Source: B8-G4 sp033720735 (lineage in GTDB: Bacteria > Bacteroidota > Bacteroidia > Chitinophagales > Saprospiraceae). From it: a DNA stretch of 9,066 bases. The position numbers were made by a program, and so were the translations under genes. Below, in pieces: positions 1 to 5,727 of this stretch. The DNA is taken from NCBI GenBank assembly GCA_033720735.1, contig JAWWBX010000176.1, positions 1 through 9,066 of the forward strand, written 5' to 3'. Position 1 is the first letter of the stretch, and each line of letters opens with the position of its first letter. The notes below the pieces were generated by a model that was not told where the DNA came from, ran no database searches, and was given only the letters and a program-made list of their open reading frames with translations.

Positions 1-574
1 CGATGATCCCGATCATGATGAGCAGCGAGATACCGTTTCCGATTCCGCGGTCGGTAATGCGCTCACCCAGCCACATGGCAAAGATGGTACCGGTAGACAG
101 GATGATAATGCTTGACAACCAGAAAATACCCGGCGGGATACTCGGGTCTACGGCACCCATGCCGGTCACATATGACAGATAAGCCCCACCTTGTACCAGG
201 GTAATGGCCACAGTGAGCAGGCGGGTGATCTGTGTGAGTTTCTTGCGGCCGGATTCGCCTTCTTTCTGTTGTAACCGCTGGAAATACGGCACGGCAAACC
301 CGAGCAACTGGATGATAATGGAGGCCGTAATGTACGGCATGATACCCAACGCCATGATCGCAGCATTGCCAAACGCTCCTCCGGTGAACATGTTGATCAG
401 GCCGAGGAGATCGGCATTGGAAGTGGCCGCCTGCAATTGTGCAGGAATGACACCGGGAAGCACGACAAAGGATCCGATCCGATACACCAGCAACATCCCG
501 AGGGTGAAGATGATGCGGTTTCTCAGCTCCTTAATGCTCCAGATGTTGCGAAGGGTATCGATAAATTTCTTCAT
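1..574 (-). CDS. secY: Protein translocase subunit SecY, N-terminal part (cut by window edge)
   Basis: SecY is the central channel subunit of the SecYEG translocase in the inner membrane. It passes unfolded proteins across, or releases them into, the membrane, working with SecA or the translating ribosome. I translated this frame by hand; it stays open from the ATG at 574-572 to the window edge, giving 191 residues of a family usually about 430-450 long. Visible parts are a basic N-terminus (MKKFIDTLRNIWSIKELRNR), a first membrane helix at about 20-38, the plug region at about 55-68 (LINMFTGGAF), the second helix containing ALGIMPYITASIIIQLL at about 75-91, the cytoplasmic segment QRLQQKEGESGRKK, a third helix at about 118-137, a fourth at about 151-170, and the family motif GERITDRGIGNGIS at 170-183. 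It starts 10 bases after the rplO stop, the usual last place in the spc block. The 3' part lies outside the window. Confidence 0.98.
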   Translation of the reverse strand, partial: MKKFIDTLRNIWSIKELRNRIIFTLGMLLVYRIGSFVVLPGVIPAQLQAATSNADLLGLINMFTGGAFGNAAIMALGIMPYITASIIIQLLGFAVPYFQRLQQKEGESGRKKLTQITRLLTVAITLVQGGAYLSYVTGMGAVDPSIPPGIFWLSSIIILSTGTIFAMWLGERITDRGIGNGISLLIMIGII

Positions 575-584
575 CCGAATGCTG

Positions 585-1031
585 CTATACTAACGTGATG
601 TTTCCACCTTTGTCTTCAATGGCCTGACGCGCTGCTTTGGTCACCGCGTGTGCTTCGACGGTGATCTGCCCGGTCAGTTCTCCGCGGCCCATGATCTTCA
701 CCAGGTCCCGTTTGGCGACGTAGCGTTTGCTGCGGAGCAGCTCCAGGGTCACCTCGGTCGTGCCGTGTTTGTCAGCGAACGCCTGCAGCTGATCCAGGTT
801 GATGCCGATGTAGGCAGTGCGATTTGGCGACTTGAAGCCGCGCTTTGGCAGACGCATTTGCAGGGGCATCTGCCCGCCTTCGAAGTTGCGCTTGCGACTG
901 TAACCCGAGCGTGATTTCTGGCCTTTATGACCACGCGTTGCAGTTCCGCCGCGGCCTGAACCCTGCCCGCGCCCTTTGCGCCGGTTGGGCCGTACCGACC
1001 CGTCTGCTGGTTTGAGTGTGTGTAGCTCCAT
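585..1031 (-). CDS. rplO: 50S ribosomal protein L15 (uL15)
   Basis: L15 is a late-assembly protein of the large subunit, binding 23S rRNA with a long extended N-terminal arm. The 148-residue product has the expected two parts. The Gly/Arg/Lys-rich arm spans about 15-50 (RKGRGQGSGRGGTATRGHKG) and holds the conserved FEGGQMPLQMRLPKRGF segment at about 50-66. The globular C-terminal domain has the L15 signature around 111-143 (VKIMGRGELTG, then AHAVTKAARQAIEDKGG). Length matches the family (about 145-150). The ATG is followed by MELHTLKPADGS, a normal L15 beginning. It sits 9 bases after rpmD and 10 bases before secY, the canonical L30-L15-SecY order. No Shine-Dalgarno is visible. Stop is TAG. 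Confidence 0.98.
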   Translation of the reverse strand: MELHTLKPADGSVRPNRRKGRGQGSGRGGTATRGHKGQKSRSGYSRKRNFEGGQMPLQMRLPKRGFKSPNRTAYIGINLDQLQAFADKHGTTEVTLELLRSKRYVAKRDLVKIMGRGELTGQITVEAHAVTKAARQAIEDKGGNITLV

Positions 1032-1040
1032 GACAACAGT

Positions 1041-1229
1041 TTATGACTCGTCGACCTCTTCCACCGACACGAGGTGGTCAACCTTCTTGATCATTCCCAT
1101 GATCTGCGGTGTCGCCTGATGTACGACGGTTTGATTGATCTTGCGGAGCCCCAGCGCTTCGAGGGTTGCCTTTTGGCGCCGGGTCCGGTCTATCTTGCTT
1201 TTTACTTGCGTAATCTTCACTTTACCCAT
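1041..1229 (-). CDS. rpmD: 50S ribosomal protein L30 (uL30)
   Basis: L30 is a small 23S rRNA-binding protein near the 5S rRNA side of the large subunit. It is dispensable in some bacterial lineages but present here. The 62-residue product has the bacterial short-form pattern: an opening strand (KVKITQVKSKI), the basic helix DRTRRQKATLEALGLRK, the conserved INQTVVHQATPQIMGMIKKV segment and a final strand (HLVSVEEVDES) with an acidic tail. Bacterial L30 is usually about 58-62 residues, so it is full length. It starts 11 bases after the rpsE stop and ends 9 bases before rplO. The ATG is preceded by GGATC rather than a convincing Shine-Dalgarno. Confidence 0.97.
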   Translation of the reverse strand: MGKVKITQVKSKIDRTRRQKATLEALGLRKINQTVVHQATPQIMGMIKKVDHLVSVEEVDES

Positions 1230-1240
1230 GATCCGTGTGT

Positions 1241-1756
1241 CTATCCGTTGAAGACTTTCTTGAGTTTGATCCCGCGCGTCTTGGCGACTTCCATCGGGCT
1301 GCGCAATTTGAGCAGCGCGTCGATAGTGGCCTTGACCACGTTGTGCGGATTGGACGAACCCATCGACTTGGCGAGCACGTTGTGAACGCCGGCGATCTCC
1401 AGTACGGCGCGCATGGCACCTCCTGCAATCACACCGGTACCGTCTGACGCCGGCTTGATCAGCACCCGGCCGGCACCATACTTCCCGCGTTGTGCATGCG
1501 GGATCGTGCCCTTGTGGATGGGTACCTTGATCAATGATTTCTTGGCATCGTCTACAGCCTTGGCGATCGCTTCCTGCACGTCGCGGGCCTTGCCCAGTCC
1601 GTGGCCGACGGTGCCCTCACCGTCTCCTACTACGACTATCGCCGAAAAGCTGAATGTACGTCCACCCTTGGTCACTTTGGCCACGCGGTTGAGCGAAACC
1701 AGTTTTTCCTTGAGGTCAGTTTCCGTTGGGCGGATTCTCGATGAGCCTTTTGCCAT
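1241..1756 (-). CDS. rpsE: 30S ribosomal protein S5 (uS5)
   Basis: S5 is a small-subunit protein near the decoding region and mRNA entry channel that contributes to translational accuracy and mRNA unwinding. The 171-residue product has the N-terminal double-stranded-RNA-binding-like domain with the S5 signature at about 31-64 (GGRTFSFSAIVVVGDGEG, GHGLGKARDVQEAI). The C-terminal alpha/beta domain follows with KVPIHKGTIPH, GVIAGGAMRAVLEIAGV and KSMGSSNPHNVVKATIDAL. Length fits the family (about 165-175). It starts 13 bases after rplR and ends 11 bases before rpmD. The start is ATG with an A-rich upstream spacer and no Shine-Dalgarno. Stop is TAG. Nothing is missing or interrupted. Confidence 0.98.
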   Translation of the reverse strand: MAKGSSRIRPTETDLKEKLVSLNRVAKVTKGGRTFSFSAIVVVGDGEGTVGHGLGKARDVQEAIAKAVDDAKKSLIKVPIHKGTIPHAQRGKYGAGRVLIKPASDGTGVIAGGAMRAVLEIAGVHNVLAKSMGSSNPHNVVKATIDALLKLRSPMEVAKTRGIKLKKVFNG

Positions 1757-1769
1757 GATATTTGTCTTT

Positions 1770-2120
1770 CTAGAATTTCAAACCTTTTTCGCGCGCACCT
1801 TCGGCCAGGGCTTTCACCCGTCCGTGGTACAGATAGCCGCCACGGTCAAACACGACCTGCTGGACCTGATGCTGTGCTGCCTTTTCGGCGATGATCTGTC
1901 CGACCTGTTTGGCCTGCTCAACTTTGGAGCCCTTCGCTTTCGCCAGATCCGAGGTGCTTGCCGAAGCCAGTGTCACGCCATTGACGTCATCGATCAGCTG
2001 GCAGTAAATCCCCTTGTTGCTGCGAAAGACCGACAGTCGCGGACGAGCTGGCGTGCCCTTGATCTTCTTGCGCACCCGCATGTGGATACGCTTTCTGCTC
2101 AGTGTTTTAGAATTTGCCAT
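1770..2120 (-). CDS. rplR: 50S ribosomal protein L18 (uL18)
   Basis: L18 binds 5S rRNA together with L5 and helps dock the 5S particle into the central protuberance of the 50S subunit. The 116-residue product shows the very basic N-terminal tail (SRKRIHMRVRKKIKGT), then RPRLSVFRSNKGIYCQLIDD at 26-45, and the C-terminal signature at 91-116 with FDRGGYLYHGRVKALAEGAREKG. The normal bacterial length is about 115-120, so it is complete. It lies between rplF (11-base gap) and rpsE (13-base gap), the standard spc order L6-L18-S5. No Shine-Dalgarno precedes the ATG (upstream bases AGAGAGATC). Stop is TAG. Confidence 0.98.
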   Translation of the reverse strand: MANSKTLSRKRIHMRVRKKIKGTPARPRLSVFRSNKGIYCQLIDDVNGVTLASASTSDLAKAKGSKVEQAKQVGQIIAEKAAQHQVQQVVFDRGGYLYHGRVKALAEGAREKGLKF

Positions 2121-2131
2121 GATCTCTCTGA

Positions 2132-2683
2132 TTAACCGGCTGTCTTACCAGCCTTACGTCTCAGTTCTTCTTCAACGTACTTGATACCCTTGCCTTTGTA
2201 CGGCTCTGGTTTGCGCAGCGAGCGGATCTTGGATGCGATCTGCCCAACCAGCTGCTTGTCTATCGACTCCAGGCGGATCCTGGGGTTCTTCCCCTTCTCC
2301 ATCTGGGTCTCTACCTTGACCTCATCGGGAATGTAGAACATGATCGGGTGCGAGTAGCCCACCGTCAGTTCTATCAGGTTGCCCATGTTTTGCACACGGT
2401 AACCAACCCCGACCAGCTCGAGTTCTCTCACGAAGCCATTGGATACGCCTTCGACCATATTGGCGATCAGGGAGCGGTACAGTCCGTGCATGGATTTGTG
2501 CCGCTTCTGTTCTGTCGGACGCTTCAGCTCGAGCACACCATCCTCAATCTCCAGCGCGATATCGGGATCGACCTGCTGGGTCAGCTCACCTTTGGGCCCC
2601 TTTACGGTGACCAGGTTGCCACTGCCCACAGTGATCTCCACGCCTTGCGGAATTTCGATGGGAGCTTTACCAATTCTTGACAT
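2132..2683 (-). CDS. rplF: 50S ribosomal protein L6 (uL6)
   Basis: L6 lies at the base of the L7/L12 stalk near the sarcin-ricin loop, the landing site of translation factors. The 183-residue product has the duplicated L6 fold: an N-terminal domain at about 1-82 (MSRIGKAPIEIPQGVEI, TVKGPKGELTQ, then the HGLYRSLIANMVEGVSNGF helix) and a C-terminal domain from about 83 (LELVGVGYRVQ, LTVGYSHPI). It ends in the conserved KPEPYKGKGIKY at 168-179. Length is typical (about 177-185). It begins 24 bases after the rpsH stop. The spacer is A-rich and has no Shine-Dalgarno; its first bases resemble those of the rpsN/rpsH spacer. Confidence 0.98.
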   Translation of the reverse strand: MSRIGKAPIEIPQGVEITVGSGNLVTVKGPKGELTQQVDPDIALEIEDGVLELKRPTEQKRHKSMHGLYRSLIANMVEGVSNGFVRELELVGVGYRVQNMGNLIELTVGYSHPIMFYIPDEVKVETQMEKGKNPRIRLESIDKQLVGQIASKIRSLRKPEPYKGKGIKYVEEELRRKAGKTAG

Positions 2684-2707
2684 GACTTCTGTTTTTCTCT
2701 TCGTCGT

Positions 2708-3112
2708 TTAATACACGTAGCAGATCAGCTCACCGCCGACATTTTCGCTGCGTGCCTGCTTGCCGGTCATAATACCTTTCGACGTCGACACAATGGCCAC
2801 GCCCAGTCCGTTGATGATCCGGGGCAATTCATTGGCACCGGCGTATTTCCTCAAACCCGGTGTACTCAGTTTGCCGAGTTTTCGGATCACTGGTTCTTTG
2901 GTTTGCGGGTCATATTTCAACGCAATCTTGATCATTCCCTGCTTGCCTTCGTTGTCGGCAAATTTGTAGCGGTGGATATACCCCTGTTCGTAGAGGATCT
3001 CGGTGATCTTCTTTTTCATCTTGGATGACGGGATCTCTACGATGCGATGCCGCGCTTGCTGTGCGTTGCGGATACGCGTCAGATAATCTGCGATTGGATC
3101 GGTTGTCGCCAT
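2708..3112 (-). CDS. rpsH: 30S ribosomal protein S8 (uS8)
   Basis: S8 is a primary 16S rRNA-binding protein that organises the central domain of the 30S subunit. In E. coli it is also the translational repressor of the spc operon. The 134-residue product starts MATTDPIADYLTRIRNAQQA, has the helix SSKMKKKITEILYEQGYI, and ends with the S8 signature at about 105-130 (VAIVSTSKGIMTGKQAR, then NVGGELICYVY). Length fits (about 130-135). It lies 21 bases after rpsN and 24 before rplF. Whether it represses this operon here is not shown by the sequence; the corresponding E. coli target lies near the L24/L5 junction. Confidence 0.98.
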   Translation of the reverse strand: MATTDPIADYLTRIRNAQQARHRIVEIPSSKMKKKITEILYEQGYIHRYKFADNEGKQGMIKIALKYDPQTKEPVIRKLGKLSTPGLRKYAGANELPRIINGLGVAIVSTSKGIMTGKQARSENVGGELICYVY

Positions 3113-3133
3113 GTTGCTATTCTTCTTAGTCGT

Positions 3134-3403
3134 TTACCAGCTCGCTTTCGTGATACCAGGGATCTTGCCGTCCAGCGCCATTTGTCTGAACATGACCCGG
3201 CACAGTCCGAAGCGCCGCATATAGCCTTTGGGACGTCCGGTCAACTTACACCGGTTGTGGAGGCGGATCGGATTGGAATTGCGCGGGAGCTTGTCCAGCT
3301 CGTCCCAGCGTCCTTCCTTCTTCAGTTGGGCGCGCAGCTCGGCGTATTTGTCCACGAGCTTCTGGCGCTTCCTTTCACGTGCGATTACTGATGTTTTTGC
3401 CAT
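3134..3403 (-). CDS. rpsN: 30S ribosomal protein S14, zinc-free long form (uS14)
   Basis: S14 binds the 3' major domain (head) of 16S rRNA. The 89-residue product is the long form: an N-terminal helical extension (SVIARERKRQKLVDKYAELRA) followed by the conserved core at 47-69 (RLHNRCKLTGRPKGYMRRFG) and a C-terminal IPGITKASW. The zinc-ribbon form is about 61 residues with two CxxC pairs. Here only two isolated cysteines occur, Cys52 and Cys68, so zinc binding is not expected. Cys68 replaces the Ser usually found at that site in the motif (GISR or similar). It lies 6 bases after rplE and 21 before rpsH. Confidence 0.98.
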   Translation of the reverse strand: MAKTSVIARERKRQKLVDKYAELRAQLKKEGRWDELDKLPRNSNPIRLHNRCKLTGRPKGYMRRFGLCRVMFRQMALDGKIPGITKASW

Positions 3404-3409
3404 CTGCTG

Positions 3410-3970
3410 TTAATTGCGTTGTTGATTCTTGAACGGCATGCCCAGTTCCTTGAGCAGGGCATAGGCTTCGGCATCCGTCTTGGCCGTGGTGACGATTGTC
3501 ACGTCCATGCCGTTGATCTTGGATATTTTGTCGATGTCGATTTCCGGAAAGATGATCTGCTCGGTGATCCCCAGCGAATAATTGCCCCGCCCGTCGAAGC
3601 TCTTGTCGCTGATACCGCGGAAGTCGCGGACACGCGGCAAGGCCACAGCGATGAGGCGCTCCAGGAACTCATACATCCGCTCGCGGCGCAAGGTGACGCG
3701 TACGCCGATCGTCATGCCCTCCCTCAGCTTGAAATTGGACACGGACTTGCGCGCCTTGACGGTCACGGCCTGCTGACCTGCGATCAGTGCCATCTCACCC
3801 TGATAGACATCGACCAGCTTCTTGTCCTGGGTGGCTTCACCGACACCCTGATTCAGACAGATCTTGACCAGCCGCGGCACCTCCATCAATGACTTGTAGT
3901 TGAATTGTTCCATCAACTTGGGAACAACCTCCTCCTGATATTGCTTCTGTAATGCTGGTGTATAGGACAT
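3410..3970 (-). CDS. rplE: 50S ribosomal protein L5 (uL5)
   Basis: L5 is part of the 5S rRNA subcomplex with L18 and forms an inter-subunit bridge to the 30S head that touches P-site tRNA. The 186-residue product carries PRLVKICLNQGVGEA at about 32-46, the signature VSNFKLREGMTIGVRVTLR at 77-95, and LPRVRDFRGISDKSFDGRGN at about 111-130. It ends with GMDVTIVTTAKTDAEAYALL and a short tail. Length is typical (about 179-187). The ATG at 3970-3968 overlaps the rplX stop by one base (TAATG). Translation of L5 is therefore likely coupled to L24. No strong Shine-Dalgarno is seen. Confidence 0.98.
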   Translation of the reverse strand: MSYTPALQKQYQEEVVPKLMEQFNYKSLMEVPRLVKICLNQGVGEATQDKKLVDVYQGEMALIAGQQAVTVKARKSVSNFKLREGMTIGVRVTLRRERMYEFLERLIAVALPRVRDFRGISDKSFDGRGNYSLGITEQIIFPEIDIDKISKINGMDVTIVTTAKTDAEAYALLKELGMPFKNQQRN

Positions 3971-3972
3971 TA
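3968..3972 (-). promoter_or_regulatory. TAATG stop/start overlap joining rplX and rplE
   Basis: Read on the minus strand, the rplX stop TAA (3972-3970) and the rplE start ATG (3970-3968) share one A. This is the only overlapping gene pair in the window, and the classic arrangement for termination-reinitiation coupling. In E. coli the S8 repressor site is located around the start of rplE, so this junction is the natural place to look for an equivalent. I could not establish an S8-like RNA fold by eye. Confidence 0.85.
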
Positions 3973-4314
3973 CCTGATGATTTCTCCTGATGTTTTAGAA
4001 TAGCGCACCAGTTTGCCATCCACCTCTTTCCTGCCGATCCGTGTCGGTTCGCCGGTCTTCGGATCGACCAGCATGAGGTTTGACAGGTGCACTGGTGCCG
4101 CGATCTCGGTGATGCCACCCGGATTGTCGTTGGTCGGCTTCATATGCTTGCGGACCAGGTTGATATTCTCTACGATCGCGCGGTTCTTGCTGCGCTGCAC
4201 TTCCAGCACGGTGCCGGTCTTGCCTTTGTCATCGCCGGCGACCACCATGACCTTGTCTCCTTTTTTGATGTGGAGTTTTGGCTGAAAGCGTCTCTGCATT
4301 TGCTTCTTCTTCAT
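3970..4314 (-). CDS. rplX: 50S ribosomal protein L24 (uL24)
   Basis: L24 is an assembly-initiating 23S rRNA-binding protein near the polypeptide exit tunnel. I start it at the ATG at 4314-4312, giving 114 residues beginning MKKKQMQRRFQPKLHI and leaving a 10-base gap after rplN. The frame is open further upstream to 4368, but that extension would read antiparallel-free non-family sequence overlapping the rplN end, so it is rejected. A second in-frame ATG five codons later (MQRRF) is possible. The KOW motif spans about 16-40 (IKKGDKVMVVAGDDKGKTG), followed by the L24 segments NLVRKHMKPTNDNPGGI and HLSNLMLVDPKTGEPTRIG. The length is slightly above the usual 103-110. The stop overlaps the rplE start by one base. 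Confidence 0.96.
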   Translation of the reverse strand: MKKKQMQRRFQPKLHIKKGDKVMVVAGDDKGKTGTVLEVQRSKNRAIVENINLVRKHMKPTNDNPGGITEIAAPVHLSNLMLVDPKTGEPTRIGRKEVDGKLVRYSKTSGEIIR

Positions 4315-4324
4315 CTTGCTCGAT

Positions 4325-4690
4325 TTACAACACCTCCGGTGCCAGTGAAACAATGCGCATATAGTCACGCTCCCTCAGCTCGCGGGCTACCGGGCCGAAG
4401 ATGCGCGTGCCCCGTGGCTCGTCATTGGCATCGAGCAGAACGACTGCATTGTCGTCGAAACGGATGTGTGACCCGTCACGGCGTCTGATCTCTTTCCGTG
4501 TGCGCACGACGACGGCCTTGGAGATCGTCCCTTTCTTGATCCCACCCGGGGTCGCGTCCTTGACGGAGACGACGATGGTATCGCCGATGCGCGCATACCG
4601 GCGACCCGAGCCGCCCAACACGCGGATGCACAATACTTCCCGTGCTCCGCTGTTGTCCGCTACCTTGAGTCTTGATTCCTGCTGTATCAT
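4325..4690 (-). CDS. rplN: 50S ribosomal protein L14 (uL14)
   Basis: L14 is a highly conserved 23S rRNA-binding protein on the interface of the large subunit, and the docking site of the silencing factor RsfS. The 121-residue product begins MIQQESRLKVADNSGAREV, the nearly invariant start of the family. It has the signature around 50-86 (GGIKKGTISKAVVVRTRKE, then DGSHIRFDDNAVVLL) and ends RGTRIFGPVARELRE, YMRIVSLAPEVL. The normal length is about 120-123. In E. coli this is the first gene of the spc operon, with its own promoter. Here it follows rpsQ by only 20 bases with no visible terminator or promoter. The upstream TTAGGCC is at best a poor Shine-Dalgarno. Confidence 0.98.
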   Translation of the reverse strand: MIQQESRLKVADNSGAREVLCIRVLGGSGRRYARIGDTIVVSVKDATPGGIKKGTISKAVVVRTRKEIRRRDGSHIRFDDNAVVLLDANDEPRGTRIFGPVARELRERDYMRIVSLAPEVL

Positions 4691-4710
4691 GGCCTAACTG
4701 CTTTGGGCGT

Positions 4711-4968
4711 TTACTTAGCTCTTTCCAGAATTTCCACGACACGCCAGCGCTTGTGCTTGCTCAGCGGACGTGTCTCCATGATGCGCACGGTATCGCCGAC
4801 ATTGCATTCGTTGGCTTCGTCATGCGCCTTGAACTTGTTTGTCTTCTTGACAAACTTTCCATAGATCGGGTGGCGAAGACGCCGTTCCACGACCACGGTA
4901 ACGGTTTTGTCCATCTTGTTGCTGGAGACAACACCCGTTCTTTGCTTCCTAGGTTTTCTTTCTGTCAT
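4711..4968 (-). CDS. rpsQ: 30S ribosomal protein S17 (uS17)
   Basis: S17 is a primary 16S rRNA-binding protein with an OB fold, important early in 30S assembly. I choose the ATG at 4968-4966, giving 85 residues beginning MTERKPRKQRTGVVSSNKMD, because Bacteroidota S17 proteins begin this way. The frame can also be opened at a TTG at 4986, immediately after the rpmC stop. This would add MIDVTD, which has no family match. The S17 signature lies in VERRLRHPIYGKFVKKTNKF, followed by KAHDEANECNVGDTVRIMET and PLSKHKRWRVVEILERAK. Length fits the family (about 80-90). With the chosen start, the gap from rpmC is 18 bases. Confidence 0.96.
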   Translation of the reverse strand: MTERKPRKQRTGVVSSNKMDKTVTVVVERRLRHPIYGKFVKKTNKFKAHDEANECNVGDTVRIMETRPLSKHKRWRVVEILERAK

Positions 4969-4986
4969 GTCCGTGACGTCTATCAA

Positions 4987-5247
4987 TTACGATTTTCTTC
5001 TGCGTGCCCTCATTTTGGATCGTTTGGCGATCTGCTTTTCATCCAATTGTGCGATCTGGCGGCTGCGGATCTCGGTCTTGAGACGGGCGATATCGCGCCG
5101 CACTTCGCGCAGTCCGATCGGGTTGTCCAGGCCCTTGATGGCGTGGTCAAATTTCAAGCGCTGGTACTGAGCACTGGTTTCCTTTAGTTCGGATTGCAGG
5201 TCAGCGTCAGACATTTCCTTGAGTTGCAGATACTTATCAGATGCCAT
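4987..5247 (-). CDS. rpmC: 50S ribosomal protein L29 (uL29) with a basic C-terminal extension
   Basis: L29 is a helical-hairpin protein at the polypeptide tunnel exit, next to L23, contributing to the docking site for SRP, trigger factor and SecY. The conserved core is clear: LKEMSDADLQSELKETSAQY at about 9-28, then FDHAIKGLDNP and LREVRRDIARLKTEI up to about 60. Bacterial L29 is commonly about 60-70 residues; this one is 86. The additional tail at about 66-86 is strongly basic (K71, K75, R76, K78, R80, R82-R84, K85) and looks helical or disordered. The frame is uninterrupted and ends exactly where expected before rpsQ, so the tail seems genuine. It starts 16 bases after rplP; no Shine-Dalgarno. 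Confidence 0.96.
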   Translation of the reverse strand: MASDKYLQLKEMSDADLQSELKETSAQYQRLKFDHAIKGLDNPIGLREVRRDIARLKTEIRSRQIAQLDEKQIAKRSKMRARRRKS

Positions 5248-5263
5248 TGTTCACAACTTGATC

Positions 5264-5683
5264 TTATTCAACATAGTCCGGCCGTACGACGGTCTTGGTA
5301 CGTACCGGAAGCTTTTGTGCTGCCAGGCGCATTGCTTCTTCAGCAGTTGCTCTTGGCACGCCATCCAGTTCAAACATGATGCGGCCGGGCTGGACCTGTG
5401 CGACCCAGTGATCCAGGGCTCCTTTTCCTTTCCCCATCCGCACCTCTTGTGGTTTGGAGGTGATCGGTTTGTCCGGGAAAATGCGAATCCAGACCACCCC
5501 TTCCCTCTTGATGTAGCGGGTCATTGCGATACGCGCAGCTTCGATCTGGCGGTTGGTGATCCGACCATTATCCAGTGATTTCAGTCCAAACGAGCCGAAC
5601 GATATTGTGCTTCCCTTATAAGCAATACCGCGGTTTCTGCCCTTTTGCTGTTTCCTGTATTTGGTACGTTTCGGCTGTAACAT
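5264..5683 (-). CDS. rplP: 50S ribosomal protein L16 (uL16)
   Basis: L16 is a late-binding 50S protein near the A-site finger and peptidyl-transferase centre, needed for tRNA accommodation. The 139-residue product begins MLQPKRTKYRKQQKGRNRG. It contains the helix RQIEAARIAMTRYIKREG at about 45-62, WIRIFPDKPITSKPQEVRMG at 65-84, and GKGKGALDHWVAQVQPGRIM, then AEEAMRLAAQKLP. Arg82 in VRMGKGKG corresponds to the Arg81 that is hydroxylated in E. coli L16; whether it is modified here is unknown. Length is typical (about 136-142). It is preceded by the longest spacer in the window (76 bases), which holds a promoter-like element and two hairpins, suggesting that expression from here onward is separately tuned. 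Confidence 0.98.
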   Translation of the reverse strand: MLQPKRTKYRKQQKGRNRGIAYKGSTISFGSFGLKSLDNGRITNRQIEAARIAMTRYIKREGVVWIRIFPDKPITSKPQEVRMGKGKGALDHWVAQVQPGRIMFELDGVPRATAEEAMRLAAQKLPVRTKTVVRPDYVE

Positions 5684-5702
5684 GTTTCAAAATTCTACCT
5701 TC

Positions 5703-5716
5703 CGACCTCAGGGTCG
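5703..5716 (-). promoter_or_regulatory. Small hairpin in the rplP leader
   Basis: On the minus strand the sequence reads CGACC-CTGA-GGTCG, a perfect 5-bp GC-rich stem with a four-base loop, extendable by one U-G pair. It lies 19 bases upstream of the rplP ATG. If transcription starts at the nearby TACCTTTG element, this hairpin would occupy most of the roughly 40-base 5' leader. It directly follows a run of six T residues. It could be a site for translational control or an mRNA-stabilising structure, but a chance stem of this size is possible. Confidence 0.4.
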
Positions 5717-5727
5717 AAAAAAGTTTG

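Noticed and set aside
204..593. Plus-strand frame of 129 codons opposite secY
   Set aside because: The minus strand encodes an unmistakable SecY N-terminus with ALGIMPYI and GERITDRGIGNGIS; the plus-strand frame is its shadow.
1413..2135. Long plus-strand open frame (240 codons) across rpsE and rplR
   Set aside because: It lies antisense to two clear ribosomal-protein genes, its translation resembles no family I know, and such frames are expected from GC-biased third positions opposite highly expressed genes.
4315..4368. Longer rplX start at 4368
   Set aside because: The additional 18 residues (with several Cys, His and Trp) have no L24 counterpart and overlap the end of rplN by 44 bases; the ATG at 4314 gives the family-like N-terminus.
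4969..4986. TTG start of rpsQ directly after the rpmC stop
   Set aside because: It would add six residues unlike S17; the ATG at 4968 begins MTERK as in related S17 proteins.
4672..5187. Plus-strand open frame of 171 codons opposite rpsQ and rpmC
   Set aside because: It is antisense to S17 and L29, spans their junction, and its translation has no recognisable motif; treated as a shadow.
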